Below are positions 48,619-58,486 of a stretch of DNA of 64,000 nt, one piece after another. The first letter of the stretch is position 1; each line of letters begins with the position of its first letter. The stretch comes from JAAYVZ01 sp035384965 (GTDB taxonomy: Bacteria; Acidobacteriota; Thermoanaerobaculia; Thermoanaerobaculales; Thermoanaerobaculaceae), in contig DAOOJE010000010.1 in the NCBI GenBank assembly GCA_035384965.1, forward strand, positions 42,981-106,980, written 5' to 3'. The position numbers and the translations under genes are program-made. The notes beneath the pieces were generated by a model. It made no database searches. It saw only the letters and a list, made by a program, of their open reading frames with translations, and was not told where the DNA came from.

Positions 48619-51012
48619 CTATACGCGGAAGACCCGGTTGCCGCCGGCCTCCTCGGCCAGCAGTGCGGTGGCGGCGCGGGCCTCGACCGGGCGGGAGAAC
48701 AGGTAGCCCTGGCCGAACATGCAGCCGAGCGCCATGAGCTGGTCGACCTGCCGCCTCCGCTCGACCCCTTCGGCCACCACTTCCTTGCCGAGGTTCTTGG
48801 CCAGGGTGACGATGGTGCGCACGATCTCCTCGCTGTCCTGGTCGGAGTCCATGCGGCCGACGAACGACCTGTCGATCTTGAGGAGGTCGATCTCGAACCG
48901 CCGCAGGTAGGACAGCGACGAGTAGCCGGTGCCGAAGTCGTCGATCGACAGCCGGATGTCGAGCGCCCGCAAGTGGGCGAGCATGTCCGCGGCGTAGCGG
49001 GCGTGCTCCATGATCACGCTTTCGGTGATCTCGATCTTGAGGTTGCGGCCCCAGACGCCGTGAGCACGCAAGGCGCGGTCGATCTCCATCGTGATCTCGG
49101 GTTTCTGGAACTCGATGCCCGAGAGGTTGACCGCCACCGTCAGGGGCGGCCGCCGCCGGAACTGTGTCTCCCACGCCCTGAGCTGGCGGCACACCTCGTT
49201 GAGCACCCAGCGGTCGATGTCGGTGATGAGGCCGATCTCCTCCGCCAGGGGGATGAAATCGGCCGGCATGATGAGCCGCCCCGAGGGGTGCTGCCAGCGC
49301 ACGAGCGCCTCGAAGCCGGCGATGATCCCCTGCGATAGCAGCACGATCGGCTGGTAGTAGACGCAAAACTCGTGGCGCTGCACGGCCCGCCGCAGGTCGG
49401 TCTCGAGGCGTAGTACGTGCTCGGCGTCGGCGTGCATACTGTCCTGGAACACCGCGTACGTCGAGCGACCCTGGGCACGGGCCTGCTGGGCCGCGGCATC
49501 GGCGTCGCGCAGCAGGTCCTCCGGCCGGCTGTACGGCCTCTCGGACGTCGCGATGCCGATGCTGGTGGTGACGAACAGCTCCTGTCCCTCGATGGCGAAC
49601 GGCGCCCGCAGGCTCTCCTGCACCGACCTGGCCACCGCGGTCGCATCGTTCGTCGAGACGATGCGCTCGAGAAGGATGGCGAACTCGTCGGCGCCGAGGT
49701 GGGCGCCGAGCGCCCACGGGGCGAGAGGTTCACCGAGACCGCGCAGGCACTCCCGCAGCCGGCTCGCCACCGCGGCGAGGAGCTGGTCGCCGACCCGGTG
49801 GCCGAGGGTGTAGTTGACGTTCTTGAACCGGTCCAGGTTGAAGAAGAGCACGGCGAACTGGGGGCTTCCCGGGTCGTGGGAGGCTTCGAGGGCGCGGGCG
49901 AGGCGGACCAGGAAGTAGGCGCGGTTGTACATCCCCGTGATCGGGTCGATGCCGGTCCGGCGGTTGAGCCCCGATTGCGAGCCGACCATGCGCACGGCTC
50001 GTCCGAACGCGTCCCGGAAGGCGATGCCGCGGGAGAGCATCCAGCCATACCCGCCGCTGCGGAGCTGGATCCGGTGCTCGCTCTCGAAGTGAGGCGAACG
50101 CTGCTCGATGTGGGCCGCCACGGCGTTGCGGAGTGCTTCCCGGTCGTGGGGGTGCACGAGGGCGAAGAACTCCTCTTCGGTCGTCACCACGGTCTCGGCG
50201 GAGTACCCCCGCAGCGCCTGCAGCTCGGGGCTGAACTTCACCACATGGGTCGTGAGGTCCCAGTCCCACAGGCCGTCCGGCCCACCGGACACCGAGGGAT
50301 CGACGGCGCCAAGCTCGCCGGAAGGTGGGAGGTCCAGCACCGGGGCCGGGCCGGGAGGCTCCGGCGGCGCCGCCTCGACGTCGCCCCCGGGGGCCGCAGG
50401 TGCTTCCCCTGGAGCCAGTCGCGCCGCCTCTCTCCACAGTCCCCGGAACAGCCCGCGCATCATGCTCCCGATGGTCCGGGTCGGCACGGGCGTGGGTTGC
50501 TCCGGGGGCCGGGCCTCCGCCTCCGGTTCCGGTGGAGGGGCGACCTGTGCCTGCTGGCGCTGCCGCGCCAGGTTCGACGCGAAGTGCAGCCGCAGGTCCA
50601 GCTCGCCGCGGCGCAGCGGCAGGATGAGCCAGTCGTCGAAAAGGGCACCCGCCGAGTTGGAAGGAAACGCCCGGCCGACCCCGAGCAGCACGAGCGAGTC
50701 GCCGGCCGGCATCCCGCGCAGCGCCCGCACGAGCTCGCCGCGTGCGCGAGGGCTGTCGTCGACCACGACCAGAGCGAGGGCATGCGTCGCGGACTCCCAC
50801 AGCGAGACGGCCTCGTCGGCACGGCTGCACGTGTCGACGCTCCAGCCGGCACGGCCGAGGGCGGCCGAAAGCTCAGAGGCGAGCGGTCCGGAATCGGCGA
50901 CGAGCAGAGCGCGCGGCGCCTGCGACGGCTCGGTGCTCCCCGTCACCTCGGCAGCAGTTTGGGGCGGGTTTGCCGCCCCCGGCTCCGTCACGTGCTCCGG
51001 CTGCGACTGCAT
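48619..51012 (-). CDS. PAS-GGDEF-EAL cyclic-di-GMP protein
   Basis: A 797-residue signalling protein. Residues 30-145 form a receiver-like domain without a full acidic pocket, and a proline-rich linker follows. A PAS domain lies at 230-345 (LWDWDLTTHVVKFSPELQALRGYS, given by position), a GGDEF domain at 350-510 and an EAL domain at 525-780. The cyclase signature reads GADEF rather than GGDEF and may be inactive or only bind GTP. The EAL domain has FEALVRWQHP, VNLSGIEF, IEITESV, IDDFGTGYSSL, KIDRSFV, VAEGVE and GQGYLFSRP, the residues needed for phosphodiesterase activity. The start has TATCAT 9 bases upstream. Confidence 0.9.
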   Translation of the reverse strand: MQSQPEHVTEPGAANPPQTAAEVTGSTEPSQAPRALLVADSGPLASELSAALGRAGWSVDTCSRADEAVSLWESATHALALVVVDDSPRARGELVRALRGMPAGDSLVLLGVGRAFPSNSAGALFDDWLILPLRRGELDLRLHFASNLARQRQQAQVAPPPEPEAEARPPEQPTPVPTRTIGSMMRGLFRGLWREAARLAPGEAPAAPGGDVEAAPPEPPGPAPVLDLPPSGELGAVDPSVSGGPDGLWDWDLTTHVVKFSPELQALRGYSAETVVTTEEEFFALVHPHDREALRNAVAAHIEQRSPHFESEHRIQLRSGGYGWMLSRGIAFRDAFGRAVRMVGSQSGLNRRTGIDPITGMYNRAYFLVRLARALEASHDPGSPQFAVLFFNLDRFKNVNYTLGHRVGDQLLAAVASRLRECLRGLGEPLAPWALGAHLGADEFAILLERIVSTNDATAVARSVQESLRAPFAIEGQELFVTTSIGIATSERPYSRPEDLLRDADAAAQQARAQGRSTYAVFQDSMHADAEHVLRLETDLRRAVQRHEFCVYYQPIVLLSQGIIAGFEALVRWQHPSGRLIMPADFIPLAEEIGLITDIDRWVLNEVCRQLRAWETQFRRRPPLTVAVNLSGIEFQKPEITMEIDRALRAHGVWGRNLKIEITESVIMEHARYAADMLAHLRALDIRLSIDDFGTGYSSLSYLRRFEIDLLKIDRSFVGRMDSDQDSEEIVRTIVTLAKNLGKEVVAEGVERRRQVDQLMALGCMFGQGYLFSRPVEARAATALLAEEAGGNRVFRV

Positions 51013-51021
51013 TCGACGATC

Positions 51022-51027
51022 ATGATA
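51022..51027 (-). promoter_or_regulatory. -10 hexamer of the GGDEF-EAL gene
   Basis: TATCAT on the minus strand, 9 bases before the ATG at 51012, with no Shine-Dalgarno between; near-leaderless. Confidence 0.5.
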
Positions 51028-51074
51028 CTCCGGCCGCTGCGGCCGCGGGAGTGGCGGCGCGAGCCCCGCCGCGC

Positions 51075-52046
51075 TCAGATCGCCGTGCCCGGCGCCCGCG
51101 AGCCGGCCACCAGCTTCTCGACCAGGGCCAGCGGGAGCACGATCTGGCCGCTGACCTCGGTCTGCCTGGTGGTCACCTGGGCGTCCCGGAGCACCTCGAC
51201 GAGCTCGGGCTGCGTCTCCCGGAGCTGGATACGTGCAGCGGCGAGCGCACCCTTGACGGCGTCACGCACCAGCTCGGCGTTCTCCGCCGTGTCGGCGACC
51301 GCCACGCCGCTCAGCGTGAGCTCCTTGTCGAGCCGGGCCTGCATCGCCACCCGCAGGATCGTGCCGCCGGCGGACAGCACCGAGCGCACGGTGTCCGCGT
51401 GCTCCCCCTTGACCTCGGCGGCTGCCTTCCCGGCGCCCCGGCGGACCCTGTCCGGGACCGTCGCCACCAGCCAGAACGGGGCGCGCAGGTCGATCTGCCC
51501 GGCGGCCACCGCGCCGCTCACGAGCGTGCGGCCGGTGGCCGGGCCGGCAAGGGCGGTACGCACCGCCGCCTCGTCGCCGGCGATCAGCAGCTCGGCCGAC
51601 GGCAGCGCGACGGCGCCTCCGCCGTGCTCGTCCCTTGCGAGGTAGAACGGCACGCCGTTCACGGTTTCGGCGGTCGCGCCCCGGCCCGCCAGCGCCGCGC
51701 AAAGGCTCGACGGGTCGTACCGGCCGGCGAACAGCGCCAGGGCATGGCCCCCCTGCCCCTCTGCGTTGGCCGCGACGACCATGAGATCCACGTCGCGCAG
51801 CGGGTCGAGCCCGGCGTCGCGCAGGAAGCGGTGCATGTCGCTGTCGATGCCGGTCCAGCCGGCCTGGTGCTCGACGATCCACCCCTGCACGAAGGGATGG
51901 GCGCGCAACGCGGCGGCGTCCACCGCCATGACCACCTGGGCGTCGGCGGGCACCCAGCGCAGGAGGTCGGTGGCCGTCGGGGGGGCCGCGAGCGCGGGCG
52001 CCGCGGCCAGCAGCAAGATCAGGACGACTCGGGTGATGGTTCGCAT
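51075..52046 (-). CDS. Secreted protein of unknown function
   Basis: A 323-residue exported protein with a clear signal peptide (residues 1-21, RTITRVVLILLLAAAPALA). The mature part starts with PTATDLLRWVPADAQVVMAVDAAALR, a pattern of predicted surface proteins that present repeated alpha/beta units, and ends in a helical segment. I do not recognise a catalytic motif. It starts 10 bases after the ABC-2 permease stop and so is probably cotranscribed with that exporter and may be its accessory or substrate-related protein. Confidence 0.7.
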   Translation of the reverse strand: MRTITRVVLILLLAAAPALAAPPTATDLLRWVPADAQVVMAVDAAALRAHPFVQGWIVEHQAGWTGIDSDMHRFLRDAGLDPLRDVDLMVVAANAEGQGGHALALFAGRYDPSSLCAALAGRGATAETVNGVPFYLARDEHGGGAVALPSAELLIAGDEAAVRTALAGPATGRTLVSGAVAAGQIDLRAPFWLVATVPDRVRRGAGKAAAEVKGEHADTVRSVLSAGGTILRVAMQARLDKELTLSGVAVADTAENAELVRDAVKGALAAARIQLRETQPELVEVLRDAQVTTRQTEVSGQIVLPLALVEKLVAGSRAPGTAI

Positions 52047-52056
52047 GTGTAGGCTC

Positions 52057-52884
52057 CTAGTAGCTCTTGCGTTGGAAGATGGCGGCCGCGGCGCCAAGGC
52101 AGCCGAGGCCGAAGGCGAGCGTGGTGGCGAGCGCGGCGAGCGACAGCTCGCCCTTGCCCATGACGAGCTGCACGACGTCCTTGCCCAGCTCGGCGCTCTT
52201 GGGGAGCAGCCAGTACAGCCCGTGGACGCACCAGGCCGCGAGCCGGGAGTCCACGGCGGCGGCGATGTGCTCGTGGGCCGCGAGCGGCATGGCGAGGACG
52301 TAAATCGCGTACGGCAGCATGATCGACAGCGGGGTGGAGCCCGAGAGCACGCCGATCAGGTACATGAACCCGAGGTAGGAGCAGAACACCAGGGCGATCA
52401 TCCCTCCGGCCGCGAGCAGGCGCGGGTTCCACACCCCGGTCTTGAGCGAGACGATGAGGAAGACGCCTCCGCACAGGAACGCCAGGTTGGCGAGCACGAG
52501 CGTGACGGCGCCGACGAACCGTCCGAGCAGCAGGAGCGGTCGGCTCACCGGGCGGGAAAGGTAGAGATCGACGGTGCCACGATGCACGAGGTTGGGGACC
52601 TGCGAGCCGGTCGCGAACACCGCGAGGAAGATGCCGAGCCCGTACAGCATCGCCGCGAACGCCGACTCTCCTGTGGTGACGACGGTCTCGATCGGCGTCC
52701 CGCCGGGCACGTCGAACGCCTGGCCGAACAGCGAGCCTGCCGCCAGTGTGCCGTTCGCGATGTCGAGGTTGAGGGCGAAGGCGAGCACGAGCAGGAACAG
52801 CGTCGAGACGACGAAGAAGCCGAGCAGCGTGTAGCGCGCCAGCGCCTCCCGCCAGGTGTCGACGACCAGAGCCCAGATCTTCAC
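52057..52884 (-). CDS. ABC-2 type exporter permease
   Basis: A 275-residue membrane protein with six predicted helices; it starts KIWALVVDTWREALARYTLLGFF and contains the segment VPNLVHRGTVDLYLSRPVSRP, typical of ABC-2 permeases of the NosY/GldF-like kind. It overlaps the ATPase stop by 4 bases (ATGA). Together they form an exporter of unknown substrate; related modules serve in copper insertion for NosZ or in gliding, but nothing here proves either. Confidence 0.85.
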   Translation of the reverse strand: MKIWALVVDTWREALARYTLLGFFVVSTLFLLVLAFALNLDIANGTLAAGSLFGQAFDVPGGTPIETVVTTGESAFAAMLYGLGIFLAVFATGSQVPNLVHRGTVDLYLSRPVSRPLLLLGRFVGAVTLVLANLAFLCGGVFLIVSLKTGVWNPRLLAAGGMIALVFCSYLGFMYLIGVLSGSTPLSIMLPYAIYVLAMPLAAHEHIAAAVDSRLAAWCVHGLYWLLPKSAELGKDVVQLVMGKGELSLAALATTLAFGLGCLGAAAAIFQRKSY

Positions 52885-53810
52885 GGCGCACTCTCCTCGC
52901 GCACCAGCTCGATGAAGACATCCTCCAGCGCCGCCCGCCGGGGCGTCACCTCGGCGATGAGCAGCCGCTCGCCGCGCAGCCGGTCGAGCAGCCGGTTCAG
53001 CGTCTCCAGGTCCGGCACCTCGACCTCGATGTGGCCGTTGGGCGCCGCGGCGCCGAACGGGGCGAGCGTCGCCAGGGGGGCGCGCTGGCCCTCCTCGAGA
53101 CGAATGCAGAAGCGCCGGCTCGGGCGCGTGAGGTCCTCAACGCTGGCCTCGCGCAGCAGCCGCCCCTGGTGCAGGATCGCCACCCTGTCGCACGTGCGCT
53201 CGACCTCCGAGAGCAGGTGCGAGTTGATGAAGATCGTGGTGCCGGCGGCCCTGGCGTCGAGCAGCACGTCGCGGATCTGGCGCCGGCCGACCGGGTCCAC
53301 GCCGTCCGTGGGCTCGTCGAGGAACAGCACCTCGGGCTCGTCGAGCAGAGCGCAGGCGAGCCCCAGGCGCTGGGTCATGCCCTTGGAGTAGCGCCCGATG
53401 CGATCGCTGCCGCGGTCCGACAGCCCGACGAGCGCCAGCAGCTCGCGGGTGCGCCGGGTGATCGTCGCCTCGTCGAGCCCGGCCAGCCGCCCGAACAGAC
53501 GCATCGCCGCCTCCCCCGACAGGTAGCCGGGGAAGCGGTGCCCCTCGGGGAGGTAGCCGACCCGGCGCCGGGCACGTGTCCGCCGTGGCTCCGCCCCGCG
53601 CACCGTAACGTGACCCGCGGTGGGGCGCGTGAGCCCCAGCAGGATCTTGACCAGGGTGGTCTTCCCGGCGCCGTTGGCCCCCAGCAGGCCGAACACCTCG
53701 CCGCGGCGCACGGCGAACGACACGCCGTCGAGCGCCAGCACCCGCCGCCGCCACGAGCGGAACTCCTTGCTCACCCGGTCCACGTCGATCACGGTCGCTG
53801 CCTCGCTCAC
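52881..53810 (-). CDS. ABC-2 exporter ATP-binding protein
   Basis: A 309-residue ATPase of the CcmA/NatA type. Walker A GANGAGKTT, signature YSKGMTQRLGLACAL, Walker B VLFLDEPTDGVDP, and H-loop NSHLLSE are all present. A C-terminal domain of about 90 residues follows. The GTG at 53810 is chosen because no ATG fits and the sequence before it is not conserved. The first gene of ATPase-permease-secreted protein, 77 bases after the glycosyltransferase stop. Confidence 0.9.
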   Translation of the reverse strand: MSEAATVIDVDRVSKEFRSWRRRVLALDGVSFAVRRGEVFGLLGANGAGKTTLVKILLGLTRPTAGHVTVRGAEPRRTRARRRVGYLPEGHRFPGYLSGEAAMRLFGRLAGLDEATITRRTRELLALVGLSDRGSDRIGRYSKGMTQRLGLACALLDEPEVLFLDEPTDGVDPVGRRQIRDVLLDARAAGTTIFINSHLLSEVERTCDRVAILHQGRLLREASVEDLTRPSRRFCIRLEEGQRAPLATLAPFGAAAPNGHIEVEVPDLETLNRLLDRLRGERLLIAEVTPRRAALEDVFIELVREESAP

Positions 53811-53887
53811 ACAGGCTACTACGCGCGCCGGCGCCGCTGGGTTCGGCGGGCTGCGCCGCGAAGGTGGCCGCTCCGGGCCCAGCCGGA

Positions 53888-55408
53888 CTATGGCGCGCGG
53901 GCCTCGAACGCCAGCACCGTGACGCCGACCCCGTCGGGCTCGACGCGGCGTAGCGCAAGCGCGGCGCAGGGGGCGAACGCCTGCTGCCACGCCTCGACCG
54001 GCTGACTCTGGTGGGAAAGCGTGACCCACACCCGTTCGCCGGGGCGGAGCTGGCCAGGCCGGCAGCCGACGGTCGCCGGCGGCCGCCCCTGGCTTACCGG
54101 CACCACCGCAAGGTCGCGGCGCCGCAAATACCGCTCGAGTGTGATCCGGGTGTAGTCGGGGTCGACGAGCACGAGTTCGCCGGAGCGCGCCTCGGCGGCG
54201 ATGAGGCGAGCCACGTCGCGCCAGCGCTCCTTGCCGCCGCGGCCCGCTGTCCACAGCGCCGAGCCGGCGAGGCCCAGCGCGAGCAGGGCCGCGAGGCCGC
54301 CCGCCGCCACCCGCCGCGGTGCCTGCAGTACGCCTGCCACGATGAGGAGCAGCGCGAGCGGCTGCACGATTCCGAGGTAGCGCTCCGAGTACATCGGCAC
54401 CGCAAGCGAGACGAGCCCCGGTACGAGGAACGTGCACGCGACCACGGTGGCAGCGTGACTGAGGGCGGCGTTCTGGCTCGAGCGCGGGTTCTGGCGGAAT
54501 GCCCGGACGAGCCCGGCCAGGGCGATCGCTCCGACGACCGCAGCCACGGCGAGCCACGGCCACGCCGCAAGCACCGTTCGCAGCGGCTGCTGCTCGAGCG
54601 CGGTGTCGTGAGGCATGACGCCGTAGCCGACCAGAAAGCGCACCGCGGCGTAAGGCGGCACCGCCCAGAGCAGGCTGCGGAACGTTTGGCCGACCGAGCT
54701 GGCCAGCCGCACCACGGTCGCGAGCCAGGGCGCGAAGGCGAGCGCGATCCCGAGGTGCGCCGCCCACCACCAGTGCCAGCGATCGCCAGAGGCTGCCCTC
54801 CGCCACAGCCGCCACCCCCGCCACGCTGCGCTGCCCGCGATCACGAACGCCAGGTAGTAGTGGCAGTACAGCCCGAGCGCCCCGGCAGCGGCGAGCCCGG
54901 CGTGCACCGGCCAGCGGCCGCCTCGGGACGCGGCGCCCTCCAGCAGGACGACCGCCAGCACCAGCACGGTGGCGAGCGAGTACATGCGAGCTTCCTGGGC
55001 GAAGTACACCTGATAGGGCGAGACCGCGAGCAGCCCGATCGTCCACCACCGCGTCTCGGTGCTCGGCCAGGCCAAGGCCGGGACGAGGCCCACCAGGAGC
55101 AGCACGAGGCACGACGCCAGCGCCGAGAAGCCGCGCAGCCAGCCGTCAGAGGTACCGAGCGCCATCCACCCGTGGAGCAGCGCGTAGTACAGGGGTGGCG
55201 TGTGCGCGTCGCCGACGCGGCCGGCCAGGATGTCCTCGAGCGGCGCCCGGGCGACCTCCACGGTGTACGCCTCGTCGAGCCAGAACGAGCGCAGCTCGAG
55301 CCGGGCGAAGCGCAGCGCGACGCCGGCGGCGAGCGCCAGCGCCACCCCGAGGAGGGCCGCACGGTGTCGCGCGGGTCGAACGAGCGTCCGCGAGCTCGAG
55401 GCGGTCAC
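53888..55408 (-). CDS. GT39/ArnT-like membrane glycosyltransferase
   Basis: A 506-residue polytopic membrane protein with about 11 helices. After the first helix comes LRSFWLDEAYTVEVARAP, carrying the DE motif of GT-C enzymes (protein O-mannosyltransferase/ArnT class), and a later HTPPLYYALLHGWM segment is also typical. The last 110 residues form a soluble periplasmic domain. It would use a polyprenyl-phosphate sugar donor. The GTG at 55408 lies 7 bases after TACACT, giving a leaderless start. Divergent from the adenosylhomocysteinase gene. Confidence 0.82.
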   Translation of the reverse strand: MTASSSRTLVRPARHRAALLGVALALAAGVALRFARLELRSFWLDEAYTVEVARAPLEDILAGRVGDAHTPPLYYALLHGWMALGTSDGWLRGFSALASCLVLLLVGLVPALAWPSTETRWWTIGLLAVSPYQVYFAQEARMYSLATVLVLAVVLLEGAASRGGRWPVHAGLAAAGALGLYCHYYLAFVIAGSAAWRGWRLWRRAASGDRWHWWWAAHLGIALAFAPWLATVVRLASSVGQTFRSLLWAVPPYAAVRFLVGYGVMPHDTALEQQPLRTVLAAWPWLAVAAVVGAIALAGLVRAFRQNPRSSQNAALSHAATVVACTFLVPGLVSLAVPMYSERYLGIVQPLALLLIVAGVLQAPRRVAAGGLAALLALGLAGSALWTAGRGGKERWRDVARLIAAEARSGELVLVDPDYTRITLERYLRRRDLAVVPVSQGRPPATVGCRPGQLRPGERVWVTLSHQSQPVEAWQQAFAPCAALALRRVEPDGVGVTVLAFEARAP

Positions 55409-55415
55409 GGCGGGA

Positions 55416-55421
55416 AGTGTA
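55416..55421 (-). promoter_or_regulatory. -10 hexamer of a leaderless glycosyltransferase promoter
   Basis: TACACT on the minus strand, 7 bases before the GTG at 55408. It is back to back with a TACGAT (55452-55457) on the plus strand that could serve the adenosylhomocysteinase gene. Confidence 0.5.
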
Positions 55422-55495
55422 CGTCGGGTGGCGCGCGATGCCGCGAGGGGGTACGATGCGCGTCCCGGGGCACGACCCCGGACAGGAGCGAAGCG

Positions 55496-56830
<1,335 letters not shown>

Positions 56831-56887
56831 TCGAAGCGGAGCTGGTGGCCTCTGGAACGTGATGGCGTGGGCTCGAGAGGAGGAAGC

Positions 56888-57349
56888 ATGCGGAAGACGT
56901 TGGCGGCAGCGGTGGCTGTTGGGTTCCTGGCGATCGGGGTGGCGGCTTCAGAGCAGCCGACCCCTGGCGCGCCGGCGGGAGCCCGGCCAGGGGGCGAAAA
57001 GGGGACCGGTACGGTGATCACGACCGAGAGCGGGCTGCAGTACGAGGACCTCGTGGTCGGCACCGGCGATGTGGCGAAGGCGGGGCAGACGGCAGTCGTG
57101 CACTACACCGGCTGGCTCGTGGACGGCACCAAGTTCGACTCCTCGGTCGGCAAGCAGCCGTTCGAGTTCCCGCTCGGCGGCGGCAAGGTCATCAAGGGGT
57201 GGGACGAAGGCGTGGCCGGAATGCGGATCGGCGGCAAGCGCAAGTTGACGATCCCCGCCAAGCTGGCGTACGGCGAGCGCGGGTATCCCGGGGTCATCCC
57301 CCCCAACGCGACCCTCATCTTCGAGGTCGAGCTGCTGGCGCTCCGATAG
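56888..57349 (+). CDS. Exported FKBP-type peptidyl-prolyl isomerase
   Basis: A 153-residue isomerase. Signal peptide 1-20 (ending VAAS), a short linker, then an FKBP domain (residues 45-153) with the conserved VVHYTGWLVDGTKFDSS, FPLGGGKVIKGWDEGVAGM, AYGERGYPGVIPPNATLIF and FEVELLAL. It catalyses cis-trans proline isomerisation in the periplasm. Start at 56888 has GAGGAGGAAGC upstream. It follows ahcY after 57 bases. Confidence 0.93.
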   Translation: MRKTLAAAVAVGFLAIGVAASEQPTPGAPAGARPGGEKGTGTVITTESGLQYEDLVVGTGDVAKAGQTAVVHYTGWLVDGTKFDSSVGKQPFEFPLGGGKVIKGWDEGVAGMRIGGKRKLTIPAKLAYGERGYPGVIPPNATLIFEVELLALR

Positions 57350-57388
57350 CTGCCGGCGGCCCGTCGCAAGCCTCGCGCGCGGCGGCGG

Positions 57389-58486
57389 TCAGTCGCGGAA
57401 GGTGGGCGTGGCGAGAACCATGCCCCTGGCGTTCACGAGCGTGATGGCGAGCGAGTGCTCGCCGTGCTCGGGGGCGGGGCAAGGGAAGACCAGCACGTAG
57501 TGCCCGGCCAGCGCCCCTTCGATGCGCATCACAGCCTGGTCGGGGAAGTTGTGGGTCTTGACGTAGAACCCGCCGGTGTCCTCGGCCACCCGCTCGAGCC
57601 CGACCTCGAGCGTGTGGTAGTCGGCGTCGGTGACGTCGATGGCATGAACAGAGACGCGCCCGTTCATGAGGTGGTAGCGCGCCCGCGCGTAGTCCGGCCC
57701 CATCCAGACGCGGCGGTTGAAGAGGTTGCCGAGCCCCCAGCCGAAGAAGAAGAGGTTCTTGTGGCCCGGCAGCTTCTCGAGCGCCCGGGCGAGCACGAGC
57801 AGGCCCTTTTCCGGCGTCCCTGCCTCCCTGGCGGCGCGGTAGTCGAGGTGGGCCGCCAGCGAGGGAAACTCGCCCGGCGGCAGGCGCTCCACCTTGCCCG
57901 AGAGGATGGCGTCGTGAATGGCGTCCTTGACGATCTCGCGGGCGGTGGTGAAGTCCACCCGCAGCTTGAGATGCGAGTCGTACGACACGACCGCCACGTA
58001 ATCCTCGGGCTGCAGGCCTTGCAGGACTTTGATGGCGCGGCCCTTCATCCGCATCTGGCCAGCCAGACGCACGCTCTGGTAGCCGACCTGGAAGAAAAAG
58101 ACGATGAGGCGGCCCCTGGGCGCGGCCTCGAGGCTCGCTTGCGCCGCCACCTCGGGCGGCACCCCCTCCGAGTACGGCTCCGAGCCTTCGATCCACTCGA
58201 CGCTGTCCAGCGCCGCCGGGAGGCCGTCCACGAAGACCCGGAAGTTGTTGCTGGAAAGGCCGCGGATGGGTTGCCCCTTGCCGTTCACGACTCGCACGTC
58301 GACCACGACCCGCCGCACCTCGACCTCGGCCGAGAACACGGGCAGTGGGGTCGGCGTTTGCGCCTCGACCGCCAAGGCGGCGAGGCCAGCGGCCAGCACC
58401 CATCCAGCCCTTCGGGCACCGCAACACCCCCCCCGGAGACCGGCCTGTCGTACGGGCCGCGGGATCCCTAGCGACCGCCGAGCCAC
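57389..58486 (-). CDS. VWFA-related Acidobacterial-type secreted protein
   Basis: A 365-residue protein with an N-terminal export signal (residues about 25-42, ending VEA) and a VWFA-like domain of the kind almost limited to Acidobacteria. The conserved beginning VEVRRVVVDVRVVNGKGQPIRGL is followed by the alpha/beta core (LIVFFFQVGYQ; GLLVLARALEKLPGHKNLFFFGWG; VSVHAIDVTDADYHTLE). The metal-ion-dependent adhesion motif is degenerate. The start at 58486 overlaps the threonine dehydratase by 19 bases. Role unknown; likely periplasmic or surface adhesion. Useful as a taxonomic marker. Confidence 0.82.
   Translation of the reverse strand: MARRSLGIPRPVRQAGLRGGCCGARRAGWVLAAGLAALAVEAQTPTPLPVFSAEVEVRRVVVDVRVVNGKGQPIRGLSSNNFRVFVDGLPAALDSVEWIEGSEPYSEGVPPEVAAQASLEAAPRGRLIVFFFQVGYQSVRLAGQMRMKGRAIKVLQGLQPEDYVAVVSYDSHLKLRVDFTTAREIVKDAIHDAILSGKVERLPPGEFPSLAAHLDYRAAREAGTPEKGLLVLARALEKLPGHKNLFFFGWGLGNLFNRRVWMGPDYARARYHLMNGRVSVHAIDVTDADYHTLEVGLERVAEDTGGFYVKTHNFPDQAVMRIEGALAGHYVLVFPCPAPEHGEHSLAITLVNARGMVLATPTFRD

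Noticed and set aside
47700..49717. Long minus-strand frame continuing upstream of the trans-sulfuration enzyme
   Set aside because: The upstream part overlaps the EamA exporter and GGDEF-EAL genes in another frame and is Arg/Gly/Ala-rich noise; the real start is at 47626 with a good Shine-Dalgarno.
55458..55495. SAH riboswitch upstream of ahcY
   Set aside because: The leader after the likely -10 is only about 30 bases and contains just one 6-bp hairpin; the conserved SAH-riboswitch core is not present.
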